Position numbers and translations under genes: made by a program
NCBI GenBank assembly: GCA_900316715.1
Contig: ONEC01000001.1
Coordinates: 1-64,000, forward strand
Direction of reading: 5' to 3'
From: an uncultured Eubacteriales bacterium
Lineage (GTDB): Bacteria; Bacillota; Clostridia; Lachnospirales; Lachnospiraceae
Length of the DNA: 64,000 nt
Notes under the pieces: generated by a model
Told to the model about the DNA's origin: nothing
Database searches by the model: none
Seen by the model: only the letters and a program-made list of their open reading frames with translations
Shown here: positions 17,717 to 26,159 of the stretch, one piece after another
Layout: each line of letters opens with the position of its first letter
Numbering within the stretch: position 1 is the first letter of the stretch

Positions 17717-18460
17717 CTAAACCATTCTCCTGCTATAGTATAAATCTCTGTAAGCCTTTGGCGTATATCCCGTCGTCTTTTTAAAATTCGATGAGAACGC
17801 ACTCTGAGAAGAATATCCCAGCGAAACTGATATTTCAAGTATAGAGGCATCTGAAAATCTGAGCATGTTCTCAGCCGTCTTAATCTTTGCCTCATTGATA
17901 AACTGATTTACATTTCTTCCTGTCTCACGCATAAACAGTCTGGAATAGTATCCGGAAGAAAGATCCTCTCTTTCCGCCAGCTCCTTAACAGTTATCTGTC
18001 TGTGGAGATTGTCATATATGAAATCGAGGCTTCTTCTGATATGCTTTGAAACCGTATTCATCTTCTTAAGTTCTCTCATACGGGTTGCATAGTCTTCCTG
18101 CATATCCGCCATAAGATCAAGAACTTCTTCAGTGGACTTCGCCACGTCAGCCTTTCTTATATAAATATCGCTGAGTGTATAAGCCACATCTCTATCCATT
18201 CCGCCATCTATGCACATTCTGCTGACGACTGCAGCCGAAACCACAAGATGGTAAATCATATTACGAAGAGGGTTATCAGAAAGAACACCTCTGCCTTCCT
18301 CAAACTTATGTCTGGCAATCTTGAAGCGTTCTTTGACACCCTCTACGTCTCCATTCTTTATTCGGTTGTACTGTCTGAACTCTGCATGAAAATCATCTCT
18401 GATGAATTCCTGCTGTCGTTGCAGATACAGTCTGTAGTTCAGCGTACTGTTAGTATCCAT
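17717..18460 (-). CDS. AraC family transcriptional regulator
   Basis: 247 aa. The last 100 residues hold two AraC helix-turn-helix motifs (ITVKELAEREDLSSGYYSRL and ILEISVSLGYSSQSAFSSNF). The first 145 residues are helical and of a type often seen in Clostridia without a known ligand. Encoded between a degenerate GGDEF protein and a response regulator with gaps of 21 and 5 bp, so all are one operon. Confidence 0.88.
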   Translation of the reverse strand: MDTNSTLNYRLYLQRQQEFIRDDFHAEFRQYNRIKNGDVEGVKERFKIARHKFEEGRGVLSDNPLRNMIYHLVVSAAVVSRMCIDGGMDRDVAYTLSDIYIRKADVAKSTEEVLDLMADMQEDYATRMRELKKMNTVSKHIRRSLDFIYDNLHRQITVKELAEREDLSSGYYSRLFMRETGRNVNQFINEAKIKTAENMLRFSDASILEISVSLGYSSQSAFSSNFKKTTGYTPKAYRDLYYSRRMV

Positions 18461-18481
18461 ATTCAGTTCCCCATACGTTGT

Positions 18482-19435
18482 TTATACAGCTACCTTGACC
18501 CAGGCATCATGTGTGCCATCAGATTCAAGCATCTTGGAATCAAGTATAATCTTTTCTTTCATGTAGAGGCCTGCATTCTGAAGGCCCTTCTTAAGTCTGT
18601 CTACAAGAATTATTATATTCTTTGTTTCCATTTCTGCAAGAAGAATATGAAATGCATTGCCATTTCTCATAATTATATCACTATTTCTGAAAAGGCCTGC
18701 AATAACATTTCCTGAATCTGTAAGCAGCTGTTCATATTCATCATATGCCATACTGTCAGCAGCAGGCTTAATGGATATGATCATCTCGCATGCGGAATTA
18801 TTATATGTACTAATGTATCTTGTAAGATAATCATAGATCATCTTATACTGGCTCTGGTCGGTCCATACAGCTCCTCTGGCCGGCTTAGCTTCAACGACTA
18901 CTTTTTCTACAGACTCTACTACTGTAGTATCTTCATCATCAAATGCTTCACTATAATATACTATCTCGTGTTTTCTTCCTGAATTCTTTGCAATATAAAG
19001 TGCTCTGTCAGCCTTTGTGAAAAGGTCTGTATAATCAGTTCCCTGCTCAGGCACTCTAACTGCACCAACAGATATTTCCATAGAAATCGGACTATCCTCT
19101 CCAATAAGATCAGACAATCTCTCCTCACTAAGCTCTTCTGCTATAAATTCATCAATTGCAGAATTCACATACGAATAAACTTCTTCAAGCTCGGCTTTGT
19201 CGTTAAGGTTCTTACAAAAAACTATTATCTCATCATTTCCAAGACTAGCCTTAATGTCATCCTCACGCATAACATCATCAATGATCCTAGTGAATTCAAG
19301 ATGAAGTCTGTCTGCCAGTTCCTCACCATAGGCTTCATAGAAAGATGTAATGTTGTCCAGGTTGATAATAGCAAGAAGTCCGTTTTCAGCCGCACAAGCT
19401 TTATATAAGTTCTTTAATACAGATAAATCACTCAT
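18482..19435 (-). CDS. Degenerate tandem GGDEF-domain protein
   Basis: 317 aa. The first half (about 1-165) aligns by eye with a GGDEF domain: LAIINLDNITSFYEAYGEEL, a hallmark site reading GNDEI in place of GGDEF, and KADRALYIAKNSGR near the end. The second half (about 195-310) looks like another copy, worn further, with NGNAF at the hallmark position. The A-site change suggests little or no cyclase activity; it may bind c-di-GMP or GTP, or act by protein contact. No membrane segment. It follows the pilin gene by 23 bp with AGGAGG before its ATG. Confidence 0.78.
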   Translation of the reverse strand: MSDLSVLKNLYKACAAENGLLAIINLDNITSFYEAYGEELADRLHLEFTRIIDDVMREDDIKASLGNDEIIVFCKNLNDKAELEEVYSYVNSAIDEFIAEELSEERLSDLIGEDSPISMEISVGAVRVPEQGTDYTDLFTKADRALYIAKNSGRKHEIVYYSEAFDDEDTTVVESVEKVVVEAKPARGAVWTDQSQYKMIYDYLTRYISTYNNSACEMIISIKPAADSMAYDEYEQLLTDSGNVIAGLFRNSDIIMRNGNAFHILLAEMETKNIIILVDRLKKGLQNAGLYMKEKIILDSKMLESDGTHDAWVKVAV

Positions 19436-19458
19436 ATATCCCCATCCTCCTTTTTAAC

Positions 19459-19965
19459 CTATTTGTAATCCGGACATTCCATCGGGCTGAGTGCTGCAAC
19501 CTTCATAGTAGTCCCTGGATTAACATTTCCATCATAAACCATTACAACCGGATGATTATCTACTATACATACAACCCATCCGGCAGGAACGAAGTTATCT
19601 GACTTAATTTCCTTAGTATACTTAAGTGCCGGTGGCGGACATGTAGAATCCATCATGTCTTTCAGAACACCATTTGGATCAATCCCGTTTCCAACAGTCC
19701 ACTCAGTATCGCCATTTAGAGCTGTCATAATGACTTTTCGGTTTCCGCCAGTAACGTTCGTTTCCATAACAATATCATAAACTGTATCATTTGACAATGC
19801 CGTATTTATAGCAGTTGCAATAACTCCTGCAGAATTTACATCATCCGCCTTTCTTGAATTATCTATATAACGAAATACAAACGGAACGATTGTTACAGCC
19901 AGTATTGCGATAATTGCTATAACGATTATAAGTTCAACCAAAGTAAAACCCATATTCTTCTTCAT
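19459..19965 (-). CDS. Type IV prepilin-like protein
   Basis: 168 aa with a class III signal: short basic leader, MGFTLVELIIVIAIIAILAV, cut expected between Gly and Phe, Glu at position +5. The rest is a small globular domain with two to three cysteines. No other pilus assembly gene (ATPase, PilC, peptidase) is in the window, so this is an orphan subunit. It is the first gene of an operon of signalling proteins. Its Shine-Dalgarno sequence lies in a 16-bp inverted repeat. Confidence 0.85.
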   Translation of the reverse strand: MKKNMGFTLVELIIVIAIIAILAVTIVPFVFRYIDNSRKADDVNSAGVIATAINTALSNDTVYDIVMETNVTGGNRKVIMTALNGDTEWTVGNGIDPNGVLKDMMDSTCPPPALKYTKEIKSDNFVPAGWVVCIVDNHPVVMVYDGNVNPGTTMKVAALSPMECPDYK

Positions 19966-19972
19966 ACTAAAA

Positions 19973-20028
19973 CCTCCCTATATAGATTAAATAGTGTTGT
20001 GATTGACTAATAATCTATCATAGGGAGG
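19973..20028 (-). promoter_or_regulatory. Inverted repeat covering the pilin ribosome-binding site
   Basis: Arms 19973-19989 and 20011-20028 pair over 16 bp with one bulged base; loop of 21 nt. In the minus-strand RNA the 3' arm contains the pilin Shine-Dalgarno GGGAGG and the 5' arm is its exact complement. A possible promoter (ACGACA, 17 bp, TATGAT) overlaps the 5' arm, so if that promoter is used the repeat would act on DNA; if transcription starts further upstream it masks the ribosome site. Confidence 0.7.
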
Positions 20029-20173
20029 TAAGACACTTTTGTCGTATTTTTGACTTTTTTTATATATTTTTAACTGCTTAATATGAACAATATGTGACCA
20101 AACCCCTTACTGGGCTTGGGTTCACAGACTTTTAACACTTTGAACGCAATTCCGTCACGAGTTCACAATTGCA
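20029..20173. other. Structured intergenic region between queH and the pilin gene
   Basis: No gene. It holds a hairpin (TGTGA at 20093 with TCACA ending 20126, inner CCAA/TTGG and CCC/GGG pairs), a GACA-4-TGTC repeat (about 20030-20041) and a GCAATT/AATTGC pair nearer queH. There is no clear terminator T-run after queH. It could hold a riboswitch or the pilin promoter region, but I cannot match it to a known class. Confidence 0.4.
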
Positions 20174-20857
20174 TCACATTTCTGTTTTTTCTTTAACTTT
20201 TCTTTCTTTTTCCATTTTCGAATAGACGCATCCACAGTAGTCCTGTCTGTAAAGATTGTATTCTGCAGAGAGTTCTATCGATCTTTTATATCCATTCTTC
20301 TTTTTGAAATCACTGAAAAGGAATATCGGAATATTATCTGCTGACGAGTCTGAATCAGAAGCCGTGCCACGCATCTCATCTTCCAGTTTCATTCCGATCT
20401 CATTGATCCAGTCCGCATTCTTATAAGGACTGATAGAAAGGGTCGTAGTAAAGTAATCGAATCCATTCTCTGCTGCATACTCCGCAGTCCGTCTCAATCG
20501 AAGCTCATAACACTTATAGCATCTCTCACTTCTTTCCGGAAGATTCTCCATTCCTCTCGCCATCTCATGGAACACCTGTGGTTCATACTCTCCCCGCACA
20601 ATCTTTATATTCTTCGCAAATTCTGCTTCCTTTGAGAATCTAAGGAGTTCTTCAAGTCTTTTCTCATATTCATCTCTTTCATCTATATTTGGATTATAGA
20701 AGAATACTGTTATATCAAAATGCTTCTCCAGGAGTTCTATACAGTGCGAGCTGCACGGACAGCAGCAGGCATGGAGGAGAAGTTTTGGTTTTGAAGTTAA
20801 TGCATCAACTTCGTCAAGCTGTTTTTCAAATTTTTGATATAGAAAATTGCCACTCAT
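20174..20857 (-). CDS. queH: Epoxyqueuosine reductase QueH
   Basis: 227 aa. Last step of queuosine synthesis: reduces epoxyqueuosine to queuosine in tRNA. The QueH pattern is clear: HACCCPCSSHC near residue 29, a FYNPNI block, CYKCYELRLRRT, and DYCGCVYS near the C-terminus; these cysteines bind an Fe-S cluster and a second metal in the family. queF, another gene of the same pathway, lies 7 kb away in another operon. AAGGAG precedes the ATG. Confidence 0.93.
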   Translation of the reverse strand: MSGNFLYQKFEKQLDEVDALTSKPKLLLHACCCPCSSHCIELLEKHFDITVFFYNPNIDERDEYEKRLEELLRFSKEAEFAKNIKIVRGEYEPQVFHEMARGMENLPERSERCYKCYELRLRRTAEYAAENGFDYFTTTLSISPYKNADWINEIGMKLEDEMRGTASDSDSSADNIPIFLFSDFKKKNGYKRSIELSAEYNLYRQDYCGCVYSKMEKERKVKEKTEM

Positions 20858-20885
20858 TTTTTACTCCTTAAGAATAACGAGATAG

Positions 20886-20914
20886 TTGACTTTACTATAT
20901 ATTTAACCTATACT
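20886..20914 (+). promoter_or_regulatory. Promoter of the 77-aa plus-strand gene
   Basis: TTGACT (20886-20891), 17-bp spacer, TATACT (20909-20914) on the plus strand, 43 bp before the ATG. Confidence 0.85.
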
Positions 20915-20957
20915 CTAATTAAATTGGGGCTGTAATAGTGTAAGGAGGGGATGCGCT

Positions 20958-21191
20958 ATGACTGTTGAACAGGCTATTAAAAAGTATAAGCTTGAACCTG
21001 TTAATATGTATACTGCCAAGGTTAAGGCTGAAGAACTTAACGTTGAAGAAGTATTATACATGAATATTCAAAAGAACAAGTACGCATACATCATCCGAGA
21101 TGGAGCCCGTGGTACATATCTTTATAAAGATGAAAAGAGTCTGTATACAAAACTATATAAGGGCATTAAAATGATTAAGCTTGATCCGTAA
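20958..21191 (+). CDS. Hypothetical 77-aa protein, monocistronic
   Basis: Small soluble Lys/Tyr-rich protein with an alpha-beta look (AIKKYKLEPVNMYTAKVKAE, then YAYIIRDGARGTYLYKDEKS). No family recognised and no membrane segment. It has a near-consensus promoter, a very strong Shine-Dalgarno (TAAGGAGGGG) and a terminator that contains its last codons, all in 325 bp. It is one of only two plus-strand genes in the window, which suggests separate, probably high, expression. Confidence 0.82.
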   Translation: MTVEQAIKKYKLEPVNMYTAKVKAEELNVEEVLYMNIQKNKYAYIIRDGARGTYLYKDEKSLYTKLYKGIKMIKLDP

Positions 21192-21210
21192 AGATCAAGC
21201 TTATTTTTTT
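21177..21210 (+). terminator. Terminator of the 77-aa gene
   Basis: Perfect 10-bp stem (AAGCTTGATC with GATCAAGCTT), 6-nt loop with the stop codon beside it, then ATTTTTTT. The left arm codes for the last residues (KLD). It lies close to the end of the converging gene at 21235; the minus direction has no matching T-run. Confidence 0.92.
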
Positions 21211-21234
21211 GCATCTCACTGACGCCCCGACTGA

Positions 21235-21756
21235 TTATTTTACTTTTTTAATATCACACTTTGACTTAAGAACTTCTTTAAGGTGATTGATGCATCTCTC
21301 ATCAAGATTGATTATATCGATAGATTCCTTGTTACCCTCTGATGAGTAAATAGCAACATCCTGACCATCATCAGCTTTTCCGGAAAAATATCTTATTGCT
21401 GCCTGACCACGCTTTACATCAAGGTCGTTCTTTACTCGATCTGAATCAACATAATTAATATATGTAATGCTGTCAGCTGATATGCTTCTTACATCTTTTC
21501 TGCGGTTCTTTGCAAAGATCTTTGCAATATCTATATCACCATTTGTAAGAGTATATTCATACTCAAGATTAAAGCCTTCCTTAAAATGCGCGATCAGATA
21601 TCCACCGATAACTGATATTACAAGACCATAGGCTGATATAGTAAACATAAGGAATACACCAAGCAATATAAGCAGAATACATCCTGCTATTGCAAGGTAT
21701 GTTGAACCTTCTGCTTTAGCCTGTACAACTCTCTCATTCATTCTGTCCGTCAACAT
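21235..21756 (-). CDS. Membrane protein of unknown function (DUF6106-like)
   Basis: 173 aa with two membrane segments close together (about 20-58), then a soluble domain with NLEYEYTLTNGDIDIAKIF, a pattern I associate with DUF6106 proteins of Lachnospiraceae. No enzymatic motif. GAGG lies before the ATG. It is a few bases downstream of the GNAT gene and probably read with it. Confidence 0.65.
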   Translation of the reverse strand: MLTDRMNERVVQAKAEGSTYLAIAGCILLILLGVFLMFTISAYGLVISVIGGYLIAHFKEGFNLEYEYTLTNGDIDIAKIFAKNRRKDVRSISADSITYINYVDSDRVKNDLDVKRGQAAIRYFSGKADDGQDVAIYSSEGNKESIDIINLDERCINHLKEVLKSKCDIKKVK

Positions 21757-21794
21757 GTTAAAAACCTCCGTAATCTAATTATATCAGAACTTCT

Positions 21795-22718
21795 TTAACA
21801 CAGTTCTGTAAAAAGCATATTTTCATAATCGAGCCCATTCTCACGAAGCTCTGAAACCATATATCCCTGTCCCTCTGTTACCTGGTTCATATCAAGCGAA
21901 TGTGCAAAGCACATAAGCAGCTTGGTATCAAGAGATATTCTAATATGTGTCACTTCTTCAACCGGCTCATCAGATTCTTCTGCTGCCGCTGTTCTCGCCT
22001 CTTCAATAGCAAGCCTTTCTTCTATGGCATCAAACATCCTGCTCATAAAATCTCTCAGGCTGAAGAACGGAACCACATGTTCTACTTCTAGAATGTTTCC
22101 ATTTCTTCTTATTGAGAAGATTCCCTGAACCACACCCTTCTTCTCAAGACAGAAAAGATTTCCATCCTTGGACGACATTTCAGATACAAGCGCATTTACT
22201 GCTTCAGCTGAATATGACGGTGTGATAAGTGAGCCCAGAAGTTTTCCGAATTCGATATCCGCACGGGTTGTTACCATCTCATCTCTGAGTATCTCGAGAT
22301 CAGTTTTTCTTGTAACTATATCCGCCATTTTTGTGACTGTAGCAAAGCCGAGCTCCGCGAACTGTTCCGGATTCTCCGGACGGGCATATACAAATCTTAT
22401 CCCCTCCGCCGCCAGAGCAGTTGCTGCATATCCCAGCATCTTCTTCAGTCTGCCTTCTTGCCTGAAACCTTCTCGTACAGCAGCCCCTGTAATAAAGCAG
22501 GTTCTGTATAGCTCTCTTGTACCTCTGGTAAAGGTATAAGGATTCAGATGAAGCATACCGACCAGGTCGCCATCTTCCTTCATCATAACGATTTCATTAT
22601 TGCGGCACATTTTATCAAAGTAAAAATCTATGAAACCTTCTGTATCAGAGAAGCACTCTTCCCAGAGCATCTTCATCTCTACCAGTTCAGAAGCCGATTT
22701 ATCAGATATTTTAATCAA
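21795..22718 (-). CDS. GNAT family N-acetyltransferase (Eis-like, two-domain)
   Basis: 307 aa. N-terminal GNAT fold with the acetyl-CoA site GAAVREGFRQEGRLKKML, followed by a second domain as in Eis-type acetyltransferases. Acceptor unknown. The start is a TTG at 22718, preceded by GGAGGAG inside the end of ispF; no ATG nearby has such a site. Confidence 0.8.
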   Translation of the reverse strand: MIKISDKSASELVEMKMLWEECFSDTEGFIDFYFDKMCRNNEIVMMKEDGDLVGMLHLNPYTFTRGTRELYRTCFITGAAVREGFRQEGRLKKMLGYAATALAAEGIRFVYARPENPEQFAELGFATVTKMADIVTRKTDLEILRDEMVTTRADIEFGKLLGSLITPSYSAEAVNALVSEMSSKDGNLFCLEKKGVVQGIFSIRRNGNILEVEHVVPFFSLRDFMSRMFDAIEERLAIEEARTAAAEESDEPVEEVTHIRISLDTKLLMCFAHSLDMNQVTEGQGYMVSELRENGLDYENMLFTELC

Positions 22719-22722
22719 TTGT

Positions 22723-23193
22723 CTACTCCTCCAGGAGAGCTATAGCCTGGCAAGATATTCCCAGACCTTCACCGGTGAATCCCAGTCCCTCCTCTGTGGT
22801 TGCCTTTACATTTATTCTTGATATATCTATTCCAAGTACTTCTGCGATTCTCTCACGCATGCTCTCGATATGAGGTGCCATCTTAGGCTTCTGTGCTATG
22901 ATAGTCGCATCAATGTTTCCTACTCTGAAACCTGCCTCCGCCAGCATCCTGCCGACTTCCTTCATAAGCACTGCGCTGTCAGCACCCTTATACTTCTCGT
23001 CTGTATCAGGAAAATGCTTTCCTATGTCTCCCATAGCGGCCGCTCCAAGCAGTGCATCCATTATAGCATGCAGCAGGCAGTCCGCATCGGAATGACCCAG
23101 AAGTCCCAGTTCATAATCAATTTTTACACCACCAAGAATGAGCGGTCTGTCCGGCACAAGGCGATGTACATCATATCCCATTCCTACTCTCAA
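22723..23193 (-). CDS. ispF: 2-C-methyl-D-erythritol 2,4-cyclodiphosphate synthase
   Basis: 156 aa, normal length. Fifth step of the MEP isoprenoid pathway, making the cyclodiphosphate from CDP-ME phosphate. Metal and active-site blocks are intact: GYDVHRL (Asp and His), [19 protein letters not shown], and [13 protein letters not shown]. It starts with TTG (GGAGGAATAGTC-TTG): an ATG start would cut into the first strand and lose residues the enzyme needs. No ispD is next to it; the gene is between a GNAT and an HdeD-like gene. Confidence 0.95.
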   Translation of the reverse strand: MRVGMGYDVHRLVPDRPLILGGVKIDYELGLLGHSDADCLLHAIMDALLGAAAMGDIGKHFPDTDEKYKGADSAVLMKEVGRMLAEAGFRVGNIDATIIAQKPKMAPHIESMRERIAEVLGIDISRINVKATTEEGLGFTGEGLGISCQAIALLEE

Positions 23194-23195
23194 GA

Positions 23196-23771
23196 CTATT
23201 CCTCCCAGACTACATCAGAACCGTCATCAACGTATCTTCCACCATCTCTGTATACCTTGAATACAGTGATGATATTTGAGATACCAAGAACTGCAAGGAT
23301 AATACCGAGAACAATAACAACAACACTTGCAACAGTTGTAGGTATAAAGAAAAGAACAACACCTACTATAAGAGTAATTACATCATTAATGATATATGCA
23401 AGGAAATTATCACTCTTTCCTTTTATAACATATGCATCATGGATACTCATTATAGAGTTAACTGTTACACAGAGTCCTATAACCTTAAGTATGAGACTTG
23501 CAACAAAGCCTGATGCTGCAAGACATATGATTCCTATTAGAACCAGCGCTACCGCCAGAACCATGGACACAGTAGATACTGCGGCCATAAGTGAGCATCC
23601 CAGAAGAACACCCACAATTACAAAAAGTATTCCAACTACTTTAACTGTTATATCAAGCGCTCCATCCGGCTTGATGATAAAAAACAAGCCTATGATAAGC
23701 ATAATTGCTGGTACCGCGAGATTCTTGCTGTTTTTCTTAATAAAGTCTAAAAGCGTACCGTTACTTCCCAT
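23196..23771 (-). CDS. HdeD/DUF308-like membrane protein
   Basis: 191 aa with six hydrophobic segments in pairs, the repeated two-helix unit of the DUF308/HdeD family, with Asp/Gly turns (for example IIKPDGALD). The family is linked to acid or envelope stress in some bacteria, but no function is proven here. Strong AAGGAGG before the ATG. The stop lies two bases from the ispF start. Confidence 0.75.
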   Translation of the reverse strand: MGSNGTLLDFIKKNSKNLAVPAIMLIIGLFFIIKPDGALDITVKVVGILFVIVGVLLGCSLMAAVSTVSMVLAVALVLIGIICLAASGFVASLILKVIGLCVTVNSIMSIHDAYVIKGKSDNFLAYIINDVITLIVGVVLFFIPTTVASVVVIVLGIILAVLGISNIITVFKVYRDGGRYVDDGSDVVWEE

Positions 23772-23780
23772 TATTCCTCC

Positions 23781-24890
23781 TTATAATCTGACAGCCGCAT
23801 CCACTATTCTTTCAGCGGAGTGTCCGTCACATGAACCCATATATTCTTTCCAGAAAGCATCATATTCTTTCGGATCAATATCATAATCTGATGATAATAT
23901 GCATTCCTTCAGTTCTTCCGGTTCAGTAATAAGCCTGCACGGAAAACTTTCCGGATCCTTATAGAAACCTCTTTCTGTTCTAAACAGCTCTATATCGGGA
24001 CAGTATAACACAAAAGGCTTCCTGTATACAGCATAATCAAAAACAATTGAAGAATAATCCGTGATAAGAAGATCCACCACCGGAAGAAGCTCCATTGTAT
24101 TTACGCTGTCTTTTCCTGTTCTCATAAGTGGATGAGGCATTACTATCGTATACCAGTCATCACCTAATTCATAGAGAACCTTATCCTGTCCTGTACTCAT
24201 GGCAGAACACTGAGGGTCCGCTGCATTTCCTGAAAAGGAAGGAGCATATAATGCCACTTTTCTTCCGAGAGCCTCATTATGTTCCTTAAAGAACTTCTCT
24301 CTGCAGCGTTCCTGCCAACGCCTATCCATAAGTGTATCTGTTCTTGCTATTCCTGTACTCACTGCCGTTCCCGGACTGAGTCTGAGGGCCTGTTCCCAGA
24401 CCGGCTCACATACCGGTGCACTTACTGTAACGAGATCATAGTTCTTCGTCACATCGCCCTTATAATATTCAGGAATATCATCAGCTGTATCATATCCCAT
24501 CTTCTTCAGAAGACCGCCAGAATGCCACAGCTGGATAACCTTAGTCTCCGGTCTCTTCTCACAGGATGAAACCGGAAGAAAATAACTCGATATGAATATC
24601 ATCCCGGAGGTTGCATATTCCATCATGAACTGTCTCATAAAGCTCATGGCATCTATCATATTCATCTTTCCGATATCTCTGCACATGACCTTTACGCTGT
24701 AGCCCCTCTTCTTCAGAGCTCTGGCCACCGGGATCATGTTCTCCGTAAGGCCGTTCGAATGTGCATCTGCAAATATGACCTTCTTCGGATCAACCTCTCC
24801 CTTAGCTGCAGCCTTTTTATATATGCCCGGAAGATAATCATTCTGAACCATACTTTTTATAAGCTGCTTTGCTTTAAAAAACTTCTTCAT
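23781..24890 (-). CDS. CDP-glycerol/polyol-phosphate transferase family protein (TagB/TagF-like)
   Basis: About 369 aa. Cytoplasmic-face glycosyltransferase-B enzyme that adds glycerol phosphate or a similar group to a teichoic-acid-type or glycolipid acceptor. Conserved blocks seen: IFADAHSNGLTENMIPVA, KVIQLWHSGG, and LLITDYSSIVFDYA, the family's active-site signature. The ATG at 24890 follows AGGGTGA and sits two bases after the stop of the TPR gene; a GTG at 24899 is less well placed. No other teichoic-acid gene is nearby. Confidence 0.85.
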   Translation of the reverse strand: MKKFFKAKQLIKSMVQNDYLPGIYKKAAAKGEVDPKKVIFADAHSNGLTENMIPVARALKKRGYSVKVMCRDIGKMNMIDAMSFMRQFMMEYATSGMIFISSYFLPVSSCEKRPETKVIQLWHSGGLLKKMGYDTADDIPEYYKGDVTKNYDLVTVSAPVCEPVWEQALRLSPGTAVSTGIARTDTLMDRRWQERCREKFFKEHNEALGRKVALYAPSFSGNAADPQCSAMSTGQDKVLYELGDDWYTIVMPHPLMRTGKDSVNTMELLPVVDLLITDYSSIVFDYAVYRKPFVLYCPDIELFRTERGFYKDPESFPCRLITEPEELKECILSSDYDIDPKEYDAFWKEYMGSCDGHSAERIVDAAVRL

Positions 24891-24891
24891 G

Positions 24892-26157
24892 TTATTCACC
24901 CTGAATAAGAAGCTCTATATCGGAATTGGTTATGCCTCTGACATTTGCATTATTTCTTTCTGCAGCAGCATTATCCACCTGTCCGATATTATGACCGACA
25001 CCGGTTCTGTTAACAGCCTCCAAGCCTTCCCCTTCTCTCTTATCATCAGGGAGCTCAACTACAACCGAACCACCACCGGCTTCGACCGCAGTCTTAAGAG
25101 TTTCTATCTCTTCCTTCTGCTGATCGATAGTCTTCTTATAACCTGATTCCATCTCATCATAGACCGCAGCCTTTTCCTCTGCACTTCTGAGCTGGGTATT
25201 CAGGTTATCTATTTCTGAATTTCTGGATGCAAGCGTACTGTTATATGTACGCTCCATCTCATTGATCCTGTCGTTAAATTCCTTCTTTATTCCCGGAGCT
25301 ATAAGGAAATAGAACACACATGCGCCTATAATGATTCCGGCAAACATGTAAAGGTTGGAGTATCGGACCATATTCTGTTCTCTGGTCTTCTTAACTCTTA
25401 CCCTGACCTTCTCTTTTTCCTTCGGACTGATCTTACGGGCAGGTCTCTTTCCGACCTCCTCTTCCATTCCGTAATAATCGAATATCTCTCCTGAGCTTTC
25501 CTCATTTTGCTCTATAAGCCTGTTCAGGCTTTCATCAGTCTCGCCCATCTCTCTCAGTAAATGTATGGCTGTTGTATTTCCTCTATCAATAGAAAGAACA
25601 TGCGCCAGATACTTCTTGGCCACACCATTTCTCTTTGTCTCTATAGAGATAAGTGCAAGCAGAAGGTATGCTTTCACAAAGTGATCATTTCCGGTAATAC
25701 ACTTATGAAGCTGTATATTAGCCAGATCAAATTCGTGGTTCTCTGCCTGCTGAAGAGCCTGATTAAATACTCTTGCCAGTTCATCGCTTTCTTCAAGAGT
25801 TTTAGGATTATCTCTCAGTTCCTTCAGATACTTGACTGCCGGATTATCAGACGATCTGTAATTTGCACTCATTACCCAGTGGGACAGTGCCGGCACTGTC
25901 TCTCCCATCTCGTAATATATAAGTCCCAGGAGATTACGTGCTTCCACATTCGTCTTATTATATCTGAGAGACATCTTAAGAGCATCCATAGCACCGGTAA
26001 GGTCATGAACTCTGGCTCTGTCGAGACCTATGTTGTAATAGTACAGCGATGTGTTGCCTGCTTTTTTCAGAAAGCTTTCGTGGAGTCTGCATGACGTGCA
26101 GTAGCCTCCCGCTCCCACAGGCTTGCCACAGTAGCTGCACAGTTTTCTTCCTGCCAT
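24892..26157 (-). CDS. Zinc-ribbon, TPR and coiled-coil membrane protein
   Basis: 421 aa: a Cys4 zinc ribbon at 8-22 (CSYCGKPVGAGGYCTSC), TPR-like helices (about 35-210) with ALKMSLRYNKTNVEARNLLG, a basic stretch, one membrane helix (about 272-294), then an outside coiled coil (about 295-355) and an acidic tail. This suggests a membrane-linked scaffold with a cytoplasmic TPR sensor. Family not recognised. Linked to the TagB/TagF-like gene by a two-base gap, so a role in envelope building is possible. Confidence 0.75.
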   Translation of the reverse strand: MAGRKLCSYCGKPVGAGGYCTSCRLHESFLKKAGNTSLYYYNIGLDRARVHDLTGAMDALKMSLRYNKTNVEARNLLGLIYYEMGETVPALSHWVMSANYRSSDNPAVKYLKELRDNPKTLEESDELARVFNQALQQAENHEFDLANIQLHKCITGNDHFVKAYLLLALISIETKRNGVAKKYLAHVLSIDRGNTTAIHLLREMGETDESLNRLIEQNEESSGEIFDYYGMEEEVGKRPARKISPKEKEKVRVRVKKTREQNMVRYSNLYMFAGIIIGACVFYFLIAPGIKKEFNDRINEMERTYNSTLASRNSEIDNLNTQLRSAEEKAAVYDEMESGYKKTIDQQKEEIETLKTAVEAGGGSVVVELPDDKREGEGLEAVNRTGVGHNIGQVDNAAAERNNANVRGITNSDIELLIQGE

Positions 26158-26159
26158 AA

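Noticed and set aside
19973..20173. c-di-GMP riboswitch upstream of the pilin gene
   Set aside because: Attractive because of the GGDEF neighbour, but I could not match the conserved core of class I or II by eye.
22870..23886. 338-codon plus-strand frame opposite ispF and the HdeD-like gene
   Set aside because: Shadow of two well-supported genes; low-complexity Ile/Thr/Ser product.
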